6,138 bases of DNA from assembly GCA_903970565.1 (NCBI GenBank), contig CAJCJE010000240.1, positions 1 to 6,138 on the forward strand, in the 5' to 3' direction. This DNA is from Candidatus Melainabacteria bacterium. Its GTDB lineage: Bacteria > Actinomycetota > Actinomycetes > Mycobacteriales > Pseudonocardiaceae. The translations under genes and the position numbers were made by a program. Shown in pieces: positions 1-5,288 of this stretch. Position 1 is the first letter of the stretch; every line of letters begins with the position of its first letter. The notes below the pieces were generated by a model, which did no database searches, was not told the DNA's origin, and worked only from the letters and a program-made list of their open reading frames with translations.

Positions 1-181
1 GGCCCGGTAGGCGCCCGCACGCATCAGATTTCGCGGGATTTGCTGAGAAACCGCTGATAATCGACACGCGACCGCCGGTGGTCGCGATTACCGTGCGACG
101 CATGGACAACTCAGCAGCTCCACCCCGCCACCCACCTCGCACGGGAGCGCATCGGTCCGGCCCGTCCTGGGTGGCACCGCC
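1..181. other. Left-edge intergenic region with ambiguous coding traces
   Basis: No gene can be called with confidence here. Two readings exist. On the plus strand, the frame starting at base 1 is open for 18 codons and stops at TGA 55-57, ending in DLLRNR; this could be the tail of a convergent gene, with the hairpin at 67-86 as its terminator. On the minus strand, an ATG at 24-22 opens MRAGAYRA to the window edge, with G/C in most third positions; this could be the start of the next leftward gene (the pattern resembles N-termini of zinc-type alcohol dehydrogenases, but eight residues prove nothing). No Shine-Dalgarno sequence is visible before that ATG. The relatively AT-rich stretch around 25-65 would suit a promoter. 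Sequence beyond the left edge would settle this. Confidence 0.25.
67..86. repeat. Inverted repeat, 7-bp arms (hairpin or operator)
   Basis: CGCGACC at 67-73 and GGTCGCG at 80-86 are perfect complements separated by six bases (GCCGGT). It lies about 10 bases after a possible plus-strand stop (55-57) and about 45 bases upstream of a possible minus-strand ATG (24). It could therefore be a terminator for a gene entering from the left or an operator for one leaving to the left. No T-tract follows on either strand. Confidence 0.5.
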
Positions 182-229
182 TCGGGCCGTCCCCGGCTCG
201 GCGAGGACCGCCGAGCCGGGACGGCCCGA
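182..229 (-). terminator. Strong GC-rich hairpin terminator after the permease gene
   Basis: The arms 182-202 and 210-229 pair almost perfectly: about 20 base pairs with one bulged C in the left arm (the run 191-194 has four C against three G) and a seven-base loop (GAGGACC). Read on the minus strand, the stem begins four bases after the permease stop codon (236-234). There is no T-tract, which is common for actinobacterial terminators, where long GC stems are usual. Position and stem length make this the probable end of the deaminase-oxygenase-permease transcript. Because a hairpin is symmetrical it could also act on a plus-strand transcript from the left. Confidence 0.82.
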
Positions 230-233
230 CTCC

Positions 234-1706
234 TCACTTCGTCTGCGCCGGCGGTGTGGTGCGCAGCGCGCCCAGCCACGGCCGCAGCACGACATAGAGC
301 GCCACGGACAGGACGAAGCCGACCTCGAAGGTGATGTCCCCGACCCCCGGCACGGCCTTGGCGATGATGCCGACGTACTCGGTCTGGTTGGAGAACAGCA
401 CCACCGACACGACGATGCCGATCAGCATGGCCAGCGGCCCGGCCCAGTTCTGGTACCACTTCGCGTACAGCAGGTCGTCGACCCGTTTGCCGCGACGCAG
501 GAACTGGTCGGCGAAGAACACCCCGAGCCACGGACCGATCCAGTACGAGATGATCAACAGGAAGTTCTGGTACTTCCCTGCCGCGTCGGACAGTCCCGAC
601 CAGGCAAGGAGAAAGCCGATCGCGCCGAACAGGAGCGCCACCAGCGCCCGCCGGAAGGCCAGCGGCAACTTGAAACCCAAGGTCAGGAAGGACATCGCCC
701 CTGAATAGATGTTGAGCACATTCGCCGAGACCGCGCCGACCGCGATGGCCAGCAGCGTCAGGTCTCCGATCACCGACGGCAGCTGCCCGGTGAACGCCCC
801 GGTGGGGTTGTCCATCGAGGTGCCGCCCGCGGTGACCGAGGCCGCGCCGACGATCTCCAGCACCACGCAGGAGGCGAACACCCCGAGTGCCGCCCAGCCG
901 CCGACCGCGCGACGGCTGACGTTCGCCGGCAGATAACGGGTGTAGTCGGCGGCATAGGGATTCCAGCCCGCCGCGTACCCGAACGCGGTACCCGCGGTGA
1001 GCAGGAAGCCGCCGGGAACCGGCGTGGTGTGCGCACCAGGATGAGTCTTGATCAACAGGAGCACGGAGGCAATCGCGAAGATCACCCCGAGGAACACGAA
1101 CGCGTAGCGCTCGAACACCTGCACCAGGTTGTGGCCGAAGAACGCGACGGCGATCTGCACCACCACGATGATCGCCAGGCAGAGCAGTTTCGGCAGCCCG
1201 GTCAGCGCGTTGAGCGCGAACGCGCCACTCACGCTGTTCACCGCGAACCAGCCGATACCAGCGGTGATCGACATCAGCCCGGCCGGCAGCACGTTGCCCC
1301 AGTAGCCGAAAGCGGCCCGACTGAGGACCATCTGCGGCACACCGTATTCCGGGCCGCGAGCGGACAGGAAGCCGTGCGCGAGAGCGCCGAACGCATTGCC
1401 GAGGACAATGGCGAGCACGGCCTGCCAGAAGCTCAGCCCGAACGCGAACACGGCGAGCACGCCGACGAAGACCGTGGCGAACTCCAGGTTCGGTGAGGCC
1501 CAGGTCCACAACAGCTGGGACGGCCGGCCGTGCCGTTCGGTGCGGGAGATGTACTCCACGCCGCCGGGCTCGACCGCGACCACCCGCTCGCCGTAGTCGC
1601 CTTGGCGCACGGGCTCGGTGGCCACCGCACCGGTCGCACTGCTCGGCGCGCCGGCGTCGGCCACTGAGGTCGCGGCGGCCTGTGGGTCGGAAGTGTGGTC
1701 AGCCAA
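234..1706 (-). CDS. NCS1 family nucleobase permease (purine/cytosine permease-like)
   Basis: Predicted 490-residue cytoplasmic-membrane symporter importing a purine, pyrimidine or related base; NCS1 carriers are usually about 450-500 residues with 12 helices. A polar N-terminus (1-60) ends in ERHGRP just before the first helix, a typical NCS1 layout. Then come many hydrophobic segments (about 70-100, 140-165, 172-192, 200-220, 270-295, 312-345, 352-370, 381-402, 423-440, 460-476). Family-like motifs are GPEYGVPQMVLSR (118-130), GWNPYAADYTRYLP (247-260), resembling the fungal Fcy2/purine-cytosine branch, and SANVLNIYSGAMS (327-339). The start chosen is TTG at 1706: the frame stays open to 1820, but that part lies inside the oxygenase gene in another frame. 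TTG overlaps the oxygenase stop by 8 bases, suggesting translational coupling; no good Shine-Dalgarno is visible, so a GTG 13 codons later is possible. Substrate is inferred from the deaminase in the same operon; an allantoin, hydantoin or thiamine-precursor substrate cannot be excluded. Confidence 0.9.
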   Translation of the reverse strand: MADHTSDPQAAATSVADAGAPSSATGAVATEPVRQGDYGERVVAVEPGGVEYISRTERHGRPSQLLWTWASPNLEFATVFVGVLAVFAFGLSFWQAVLAIVLGNAFGALAHGFLSARGPEYGVPQMVLSRAAFGYWGNVLPAGLMSITAGIGWFAVNSVSGAFALNALTGLPKLLCLAIIVVVQIAVAFFGHNLVQVFERYAFVFLGVIFAIASVLLLIKTHPGAHTTPVPGGFLLTAGTAFGYAAGWNPYAADYTRYLPANVSRRAVGGWAALGVFASCVVLEIVGAASVTAGGTSMDNPTGAFTGQLPSVIGDLTLLAIAVGAVSANVLNIYSGAMSFLTLGFKLPLAFRRALVALLFGAIGFLLAWSGLSDAAGKYQNFLLIISYWIGPWLGVFFADQFLRRGKRVDDLLYAKWYQNWAGPLAMLIGIVVSVVLFSNQTEYVGIIAKAVPGVGDITFEVGFVLSVALYVVLRPWLGALRTTPPAQTK

Positions 1707-2658
1707 CGGAAATCGCCGCCAATTTCGCTCGTAGGTAATCGCCCCACACCACCGGTGGATAACTCGTCGTACCGATCGGCGGGGGAAAGGACTCGATAAT
1801 CGCGTCGTGATCTGCCTCATAAAAGAAAATCAGGGACAGCAGTTCCTCCTCGGGTGCGTCGACGGGTGGTGGCAGCACTCGGTGTCGGGTGGAGCGCCAC
1901 CGGTCGCCGGTCCAGCGCGCCATCAGGTCACCGATGTTGACGGTGAGGGCGGCCGGATCGAACGGCGCGTCCACCCACTCGCCCTCCAGCGTGTAGACCT
2001 GTAGACCGCCGAGTCCTGATTCGCGGTCCAACACGGTCACCGTGCCGAAGTCGGTATGCGGGCCGATCCGGAACTGACCCGGTTCGGGTGGGGCGAGCCG
2101 GGTCAGCGGCGGATACCAGTTCAGGTTGAAGCCGTAGGTCGGATGCCGCAGGTAGGCCGCGAAGTGGTCGGCGGGCAGCCCGAGCGCGACCGCGCAGATG
2201 GCGAGGAGTTCGTCGGAGAGCCGGTGCATCTGCCGCAGGTACTCGCCGACCACGGTGCGCATCCTCGGTATCTCGCTCGGCCAGACGTTCGGCGGGAACC
2301 ATTCCCGGTCGATGTCCGGCACCCCGGTCGGGGTGTCCGCGGCCAGCGAGTAGGACTCCTTGAGGTCCGGCGGGGTCGGGGTGCCCTCGGCGTAGCCGTT
2401 GGCCTCGGCACCCGGCGGAATCCAGCCGCGTCCGCCGACCGCGACCGCGTAGCGAGCCTTGACCTGCGCCGGCAGCGCGAAGAACTGCTTGGCCAGGTCA
2501 CGGACCTCGGCGCGCAACTCCTCGGCCACGCCGTGTCCGGTGATCAGTAGGAATCCCGCGCCGCGCAGCGCGTCGTCGACCCGCGCGGCCACCTCGGCGC
2601 GGCCGGCCGAGCCGGCGAACCAGGGCTCAAGGTCGATGATCGGCACCGGACTGCTCAA
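1699..2658 (-). CDS. Isopenicillin N synthase-fold non-haem Fe(II) oxygenase, thymine 7-hydroxylase-like context
   Basis: A 319-residue cytosolic oxygenase. The N-terminal DIOX_N-type region starts VPIIDLEPW and has GFLLITGHGV (35-44) and DLKESYSL (98-105); the C-terminal jelly-roll domain has the iron triad H201, D203 (GPHTDFG) and H259 (RSTRHRV), GGLQV (217-221), and NIGDLMARWTGD (241-252). The last motif and DxKESY are also found in fungal thymine 7-hydroxylase as I recall it. The R-x-S motif that normally binds the 2-oxoglutarate carboxylate reads L273-L274-S275: the serine is kept, the arginine is lost. Co-substrate use is therefore uncertain. Start: TTG at 2658 with GAGGAG five bases upstream; the GTG at 2745 has no Shine-Dalgarno and would add 29 unconserved-looking residues. 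It sits between a cytosine deaminase-like gene and a nucleobase permease, suggesting oxidation of a base or its methyl group. Family assignment is firm, the substrate is inference. Confidence 0.88.
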   Translation of the reverse strand: MSSPVPIIDLEPWFAGSAGRAEVAARVDDALRGAGFLLITGHGVAEELRAEVRDLAKQFFALPAQVKARYAVAVGGRGWIPPGAEANGYAEGTPTPPDLKESYSLAADTPTGVPDIDREWFPPNVWPSEIPRMRTVVGEYLRQMHRLSDELLAICAVALGLPADHFAAYLRHPTYGFNLNWYPPLTRLAPPEPGQFRIGPHTDFGTVTVLDRESGLGGLQVYTLEGEWVDAPFDPAALTVNIGDLMARWTGDRWRSTRHRVLPPPVDAPEEELLSLIFFYEADHDAIIESFPPPIGTTSYPPVVWGDYLRAKLAAISVG

Positions 2659-2790
2659 CGACTCTCCTCGGAGGAACGGGCTGACGTGACGAGCCGGCTG
2701 CGGGGAAACGCCGAACACGGCGCCCGGCACAAGCCGAACGGTCACGGCAGAGTCGGGGCACGGGGATCAAGCACGGGTCGGGGCGGGCGG
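2659..2790 (-). other. Spacer between deaminase and oxygenase genes
   Basis: These 132 bases carry no conserved-looking reading frame. The oxygenase frame remains open here up to GTG 2745, but no ribosome-binding site supports it. A small inverted repeat, CGCCG-AACA-CGGCG (2709-2722), could form a 5-bp hairpin in the transcript. It is short and no T-tract follows, so it is at most a weak attenuator or mRNA-processing element. The three downstream genes probably share a transcript, though an internal promoter here cannot be excluded. Confidence 0.4.
2664..2669 (-). promoter_or_regulatory. Shine-Dalgarno sequence fixing a TTG start
   Basis: On the minus strand GAGGAG (2669-2664) stands five bases before TTG 2658. 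It is the only good ribosome-binding site near the oxygenase N-terminus and is the reason for preferring TTG over the upstream GTG at 2745. The bases just upstream (TCCTC) can pair weakly with it, so partial masking of the site is possible but not demonstrated. Confidence 0.75.
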
Positions 2791-3333
2791 TCAGGGTGCT
2801 GGCACGCCGATGTCCTCGTACCAGATGTCCGGGCGGCGGGCGATGAAAACGGTCATCAGCTCGACGCACCTCGGATCGGCCAGCACGGTGATCGACACGC
2901 CGTGCTCGGCCAGCCAGTCGTGGCCGCCGACGAAGGTACTGGCCTCGCCGATGACGACCGCGCCGATGCCGAACTGGCGGACCAGGCCGCTGCAATACCA
3001 GCACGGGGACAGCGTGGTGACCATCACCGTGTCCGCATAGCCGGGTCGGCGCCCGGCATTGCGGAAGGCCGCGGTCTCGGCGTGCATCGACGGGTCGCCG
3101 TCCTGAACGCGACGGTTGTGGCCGCTGCCGAGCAGGACACCGGCGGAGTCGAACAGCGCGGCGCCGATGGGCACCCCACCCTCGGCCGCGCCGGCGACGG
3201 CCTCGGCGACGGCGACATCCAGCATGGCCGCCAGGTCGGCGTCGGCCAGCGCCGGCCGGGCGGGCTGGCCTGGCACGGGTGGAGATCCGGGAACCGGCTC
3301 GGCTGCTGCGGGCTGCGCTGCGGGCATGGCCAC
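2791..3333 (-). CDS. Yeast-type (Fcy1-like) cytosine/nucleobase deaminase
   Basis: Cytosolic zinc hydrolase of the CDA/deaminase superfamily, 180 residues from GTG 3333, predicted to turn cytosine (or a 5-substituted or related base) into the uracil analogue plus ammonia. Visible: GGVPIG (52-57), GHN (71-73), zinc/catalytic HAE (H84, E86) and SPCWYC (C111, C114), GEASTF (129-134), and the C-terminal W171-YEDIG. Compared from memory with yeast cytosine deaminase (158 residues), H62, E64, C91, C94 and the substrate-contacting N51, F114, W152 and D155 all have counterparts (H84, E86, C111, C114, N73, F134, W171, D174), and both end in W-F/Y-EDIG. That makes a base deaminase more likely than tRNA adenosine deaminase (TadA). 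The first ~30 residues are Pro/Ala-rich and unlike the family; no Shine-Dalgarno precedes GTG 3333 or ATG 3327, so the start may lie further in (GTG at codon 20, ATG at codon 37). It is the first gene of the probable operon with the oxygenase and permease. Confidence 0.87.
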   Translation of the reverse strand: MAMPAAQPAAAEPVPGSPPVPGQPARPALADADLAAMLDVAVAEAVAGAAEGGVPIGAALFDSAGVLLGSGHNRRVQDGDPSMHAETAAFRNAGRRPGYADTVMVTTLSPCWYCSGLVRQFGIGAVVIGEASTFVGGHDWLAEHGVSITVLADPRCVELMTVFIARRPDIWYEDIGVPAP

Positions 3334-3380
3334 ACGATGGGGGGCGGCTGCCGATCTCGCAACGGTAGATTCGATGCAAT

Positions 3381-3393
3381 CAGGTAAAACCTG
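3381..3393. repeat. Small palindrome CAGGT-AAA-ACCTG upstream of the deaminase
   Basis: Perfect 5-bp arms (3381-3385 and 3389-3393) around AAA, centred about 54 bases upstream of the GTG start, in the AT-richest part of this intergenic region. The geometry fits a half-site pair for a dimeric repressor near a promoter. Arms this short arise by chance about this often in a region of this size, so this is a candidate only. No regulator gene is in the window. Confidence 0.35.
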
Positions 3394-3404
3394 TTCGCCG
3401 GACG

Positions 3405-3435
3405 CGGCGGATCAACCAATCGGGACAATCCGCCG
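3405..3435. repeat. Inverted repeat with 8-bp arms between dapC-like and deaminase genes
   Basis: CGGCGGAT (3405-3412) and ATCCGCCG (3428-3435) are exact complements separated by 15 bases. The repeat lies about 100 bases after the aminotransferase stop and about 70 bases before the deaminase start. It could be a terminator for the ferredoxin-aminotransferase transcript or an operator for the nucleobase operon; the wide, asymmetric spacer argues against a simple repressor site, and the absence of a T-tract directly after the stem makes termination unproven. Confidence 0.45.
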
Positions 3436-3534
3436 AATCGACGACCAGCTCCGGATGCCGCCACGGCCGAGCACCAGCGCAGGTCAGATCGGCAGCAGGA
3501 TCAGGCACGCGGCAAGATCGGACCAGGCGGCAGG

Positions 3535-4623
3535 TCAGGCCAGGCGCTCGGCCGCGGCGGCGATCCGCTCGTCCGACGCGGTCAGCGCGACCCGAACGTG
3601 TCGCGCGCCGGAGGGGCCGTAGAAGGTGCCCGGCGCGACCAGGATGCCCAGCCCGGCCAGCCAGGACACCGTCGTGAGAGCGTCCTCGCCGCGAGTGGCC
3701 CACAGGTAGAGGCCGGCCGAGGAGTGTTCGACGGTGAATCCGGCTCCGGACAGCGCCGCCCGGAGCAGGGTCCGCCGGCTCGCGTAGCGCGCCCGCTGCA
3801 CGCCGATGTGTTCGTCGTCGGCCAGCGCGGCGGTGATCGCGGCCTGCACCGGTCGCGGCACGATCAGGCCGGCATGCTTGCGAACGTTCAGCAGTCGCGC
3901 GACCAACGCGGGATCACCGGTCACGAAACCGGCCCGGTAGCCGGCCAGGTTCGCCGACTTGGACAGCGAGTGGACCGCGAGCAGTCCGTCGAAGCTGCCC
4001 TGGCTGATCGAGGGGTGCAGCACCGACACCGGTTCGGCTTCCCAGCCCAACGCCAGGTAGCACTCGTCCGAGGCGACCACCGCACCGCAGTCGCGGGCAC
4101 GGTCGACCACCTTGCGCAGGTGCTCGACCGGCAGGACCTGGCCGGTCGGGTTGGCCGGTGAGTTCACCCAGATCAACTTCGGCCGGCGCGGACCGAGCGC
4201 GGCGAGGTCGTCGGCCCGGACGAACTCGGCCCCGGCCAGCCGCACCCCGACCTCGTAGGTCGGATAGGACAGTTCCGGGAGGACCACCAGGTCCCCGGCA
4301 CCGACGCCGAGCAGCGTCGGCAGCCAGGCGACCAGCTCCTTGGAGCCGATCGTGGGCAGCACGGCGGCCTCGTCGAGACCGGTGACGCCGTAGCGCCGCG
4401 CCATCGCCCCGACCGCGGCTGCCCGCAGCTCCGGCGTGCCGTGCGTGGTCGGGTAACCGGGCACGGCCGCGACCGACCCCAGTGCCTGCTGGATCAGCTC
4501 GGGTACCGGGTCGACCGGGGTGCCGACGGACAGGTCGACGATGCCGTCCGGATGTTCCCCGGCCTGGCGGGCGTGCTCGGCCAACGTGTCCCACGGGAAG
4601 TCCGGCAGGTCCGCAACGCTCAT
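3535..4623 (-). CDS. dapC: Succinyldiaminopimelate transaminase, actinobacterial DapC type
   Basis: PLP-dependent fold-type I aminotransferase of 362 residues, predicted to interconvert N-succinyl-2-amino-6-oxopimelate and N-succinyl-LL-diaminopimelate with glutamate/2-oxoglutarate in lysine and peptidoglycan synthesis. Visible: LPDFPWDTL (6-14), DLSVGTPVDPVP (30-41), PGYPTTHGT (55-63), cofactor-site NSPANPTG (154-161, N158), SDECY (185-189), the Schiff-base lysine K222 in SLSKS, R230 in GYRAGF, and R344 in RHVRVALT, the place of the carboxylate-binding arginine. The sequence closely follows what I recall of mycobacterial Rv1178, which also sits beside a ferredoxin gene. Start ATG 4623 has GGGG seven bases upstream and gives the family N-terminus; the frame is open to ATG 4722, but those 33 residues look non-conserved. 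It follows the ferredoxin gene by 115 bases. Actinobacteria can have more than one DapC-like enzyme, so another amino-group acceptor is possible. Confidence 0.88.
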   Translation of the reverse strand: MSVADLPDFPWDTLAEHARQAGEHPDGIVDLSVGTPVDPVPELIQQALGSVAAVPGYPTTHGTPELRAAAVGAMARRYGVTGLDEAAVLPTIGSKELVAWLPTLLGVGAGDLVVLPELSYPTYEVGVRLAGAEFVRADDLAALGPRRPKLIWVNSPANPTGQVLPVEHLRKVVDRARDCGAVVASDECYLALGWEAEPVSVLHPSISQGSFDGLLAVHSLSKSANLAGYRAGFVTGDPALVARLLNVRKHAGLIVPRPVQAAITAALADDEHIGVQRARYASRRTLLRAALSGAGFTVEHSSAGLYLWATRGEDALTTVSWLAGLGILVAPGTFYGPSGARHVRVALTASDERIAAAAERLA

Positions 4624-4674
4624 CGCCGTACCCCGCACCTGCCACGCCACCGAACGGTCCGCGCGGTGCCCGTG

Positions 4675-4690
4675 CTCCGGAAGGCCGGAG
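4675..4690 (-). repeat. Short hairpin between ferredoxin and aminotransferase genes
   Basis: CTCCGG (4675-4680) and CCGGAG (4685-4690) form a 6-bp stem with a four-base loop (CCTT on the transcribed minus strand). It sits midway in the 115-base gap after the ferredoxin stop and has no T-tract. It may attenuate or stabilise the 3' end of the ferredoxin mRNA; it is too weak to split the two genes into separate operons on its own. Confidence 0.4.
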
Positions 4691-4738
4691 ACCGGTGCGA
4701 CCGTCGCGGACCGCTGGAGCATGTCGAGTCGAGGACCC

Positions 4739-5059
4739 TCATTCGCCCTGCGGCGGTAGGTTCCTCACCAGTTCCGGGTCGGCCGAGACCTTGCCGACCT
4801 TGGAAGCACCACCGGGCGAGCCGAGTTCGTTGAAGAAGTCGACGTTCGCCTTGGTGTATTCCTTCCACTGGTCGGGGACGTCGTCCTCGTAGTAGATGGC
4901 TTCCACCGGACACACCGGTTCACAGGCACCGCAGTCGACGCACTCGTCGGGGTGGATGTACAACATCCGGTCGCCCTCGTAGATGCAGTCGACGGGGCAT
5001 TCCTCGATGCACGCTTTGTCGAGGACGTCGACGCAGGGCTCGGCGATCACGTAGGTCAC
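4739..5059 (-). CDS. fdxA: 7Fe ferredoxin ([3Fe-4S][4Fe-4S])
   Basis: Small cytosolic electron carrier of 106 residues, the usual length for actinobacterial 7Fe ferredoxins (the mycobacterial gene in this setting is called fdxC). By position against Azotobacter-type 7Fe ferredoxins, C9, C17 and C50 should bind the 3Fe-4S cluster and C21, C40, C43 and C46 the 4Fe-4S cluster, with C25 the extra cysteine. Motifs are CIEECPVDC (17-25) and [11 protein letters not shown] (40-50), followed by [14 protein letters not shown] (52-65) and the conserved [11 protein letters not shown] tail. Start GTG 5059 has a strong AGGAG six bases upstream and yields the canonical (V/M)TYVIAEPC terminus; the longer frame to 5212 is non-coding leader. 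Its redox partners (for example cytochromes P450 or ferredoxin reductases) are not in the window. Confidence 0.97.
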   Translation of the reverse strand: MTYVIAEPCVDVLDKACIEECPVDCIYEGDRMLYIHPDECVDCGACEPVCPVEAIYYEDDVPDQWKEYTKANVDFFNELGSPGGASKVGKVSADPELVRNLPPQGE

Positions 5060-5288
5060 TGCGTTCTCCTGCTTCCTTAAGCCGTTGCTGCCACGCAAGC
5101 GCCAGGCTACGTGGCGGTTCCTAGTATCCCGTGCCGACCCGGCGAACCTTGCACCGGTGCCGTGATGCCGATCAGAGCCGTTCGGGTCAGTGAACCAGCC
5201 CGAGCAGCGCATTTCGCCAAGAAGTTACTGATAACAGCAGCTCGACCGGAAGTGCGGGACTACCCAACCTGGGAGTACGTGTTTCACG
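5060..5288 (-). promoter_or_regulatory. Intergenic region upstream of the ferredoxin gene, probable promoter
   Basis: These 229 bases lack a supported gene. Candidate -10 boxes on the minus strand are GATACT (5128-5123) and TAACTT (5227-5222); neither has a good -35 hexamer at 16-18 bases, so the promoter position is open. Palindromes in the region: a perfect 10-base GCACCGGTGC (5151-5160), located about 23 bases upstream of GATACT; GTTA-CTGA-TAAC (5224-5235); and ACGTG-TTT-CACGT (5277-5289), which touches the stop codon of the membrane-protein gene. The last could be a weak 3' hairpin of the upstream gene but has short arms and no T-tract. Confidence 0.4.
5066..5070 (-). promoter_or_regulatory. 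Strong Shine-Dalgarno of the ferredoxin gene
   Basis: AGGAG on the minus strand (5070-5066), six bases before GTG 5059. It decides the start codon against longer in-frame options and suggests high translation, as expected of an abundant ferredoxin. Confidence 0.85.

Larger units (their letters stand above)
3334..3534 (-). promoter_or_regulatory. Intergenic region, likely promoter of the nucleobase operon
   Basis: About 200 bases without a supported gene separate the aminotransferase stop from the deaminase start. The region holds the two inverted repeats listed separately and a relatively AT-rich patch (about 3361-3395). A TTGATC on the minus strand (3417-3412) resembles a -35 hexamer, but no convincing TANNNT -10 box lies at 16-18 bases, so no exact promoter is called. 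A new promoter is inferred from the gap size and the change of function between the flanking genes. Confidence 0.4.

Noticed and set aside
78..704. Long plus-strand open frame (208 codons) opposite the permease gene, and similar ones over the oxygenase and aminotransferase
   Set aside because: They lie antisense to genes with clear family motifs, are rich in Arg, Pro, His and Gln as expected of GC-rich shadow frames, and show no domain or ribosome-binding site.
88..1509. Minus-strand 473-codon open frame overlapping the permease in another frame
   Set aside because: Arg/Gly-rich composition without hydrophobic segments or motifs; the permease frame has convincing helices and NCS1 motifs.
1707..1820. 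Extended N-terminus of the permease (38 more residues from ATG 1820)
   Set aside because: The extension would be encoded inside the conserved C-terminal part of the oxygenase and has an Arg-rich, non-family sequence.
234..3333. Beta-lactam biosynthesis because of the isopenicillin N synthase-like protein
   Set aside because: No ACV synthetase, epimerase or expandase is nearby; IPNS similarity is a fold-level name shared by many oxygenases, and the neighbours are nucleobase genes.
2686..3387. Plus-strand open frame of 233 codons opposite the deaminase
   Set aside because: Composition typical of an antisense shadow (Gly, His, Arg, Asp); the minus strand encodes a full deaminase with all zinc and substrate residues.
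3478..3545. Repeated words such as CAGGTCAG and AGATCGG downstream of the aminotransferase gene
   Set aside because: Short, irregularly spaced and partly inside the coding end; no periodic unit, so not a repeat array or a CRISPR.
4624..4722. 33-residue N-terminal extension of the aminotransferase from ATG 4722
   Set aside because: The known family N-terminus begins close to the LPxFPWDTL motif, which fits ATG 4623; the extension shows no conserved features.
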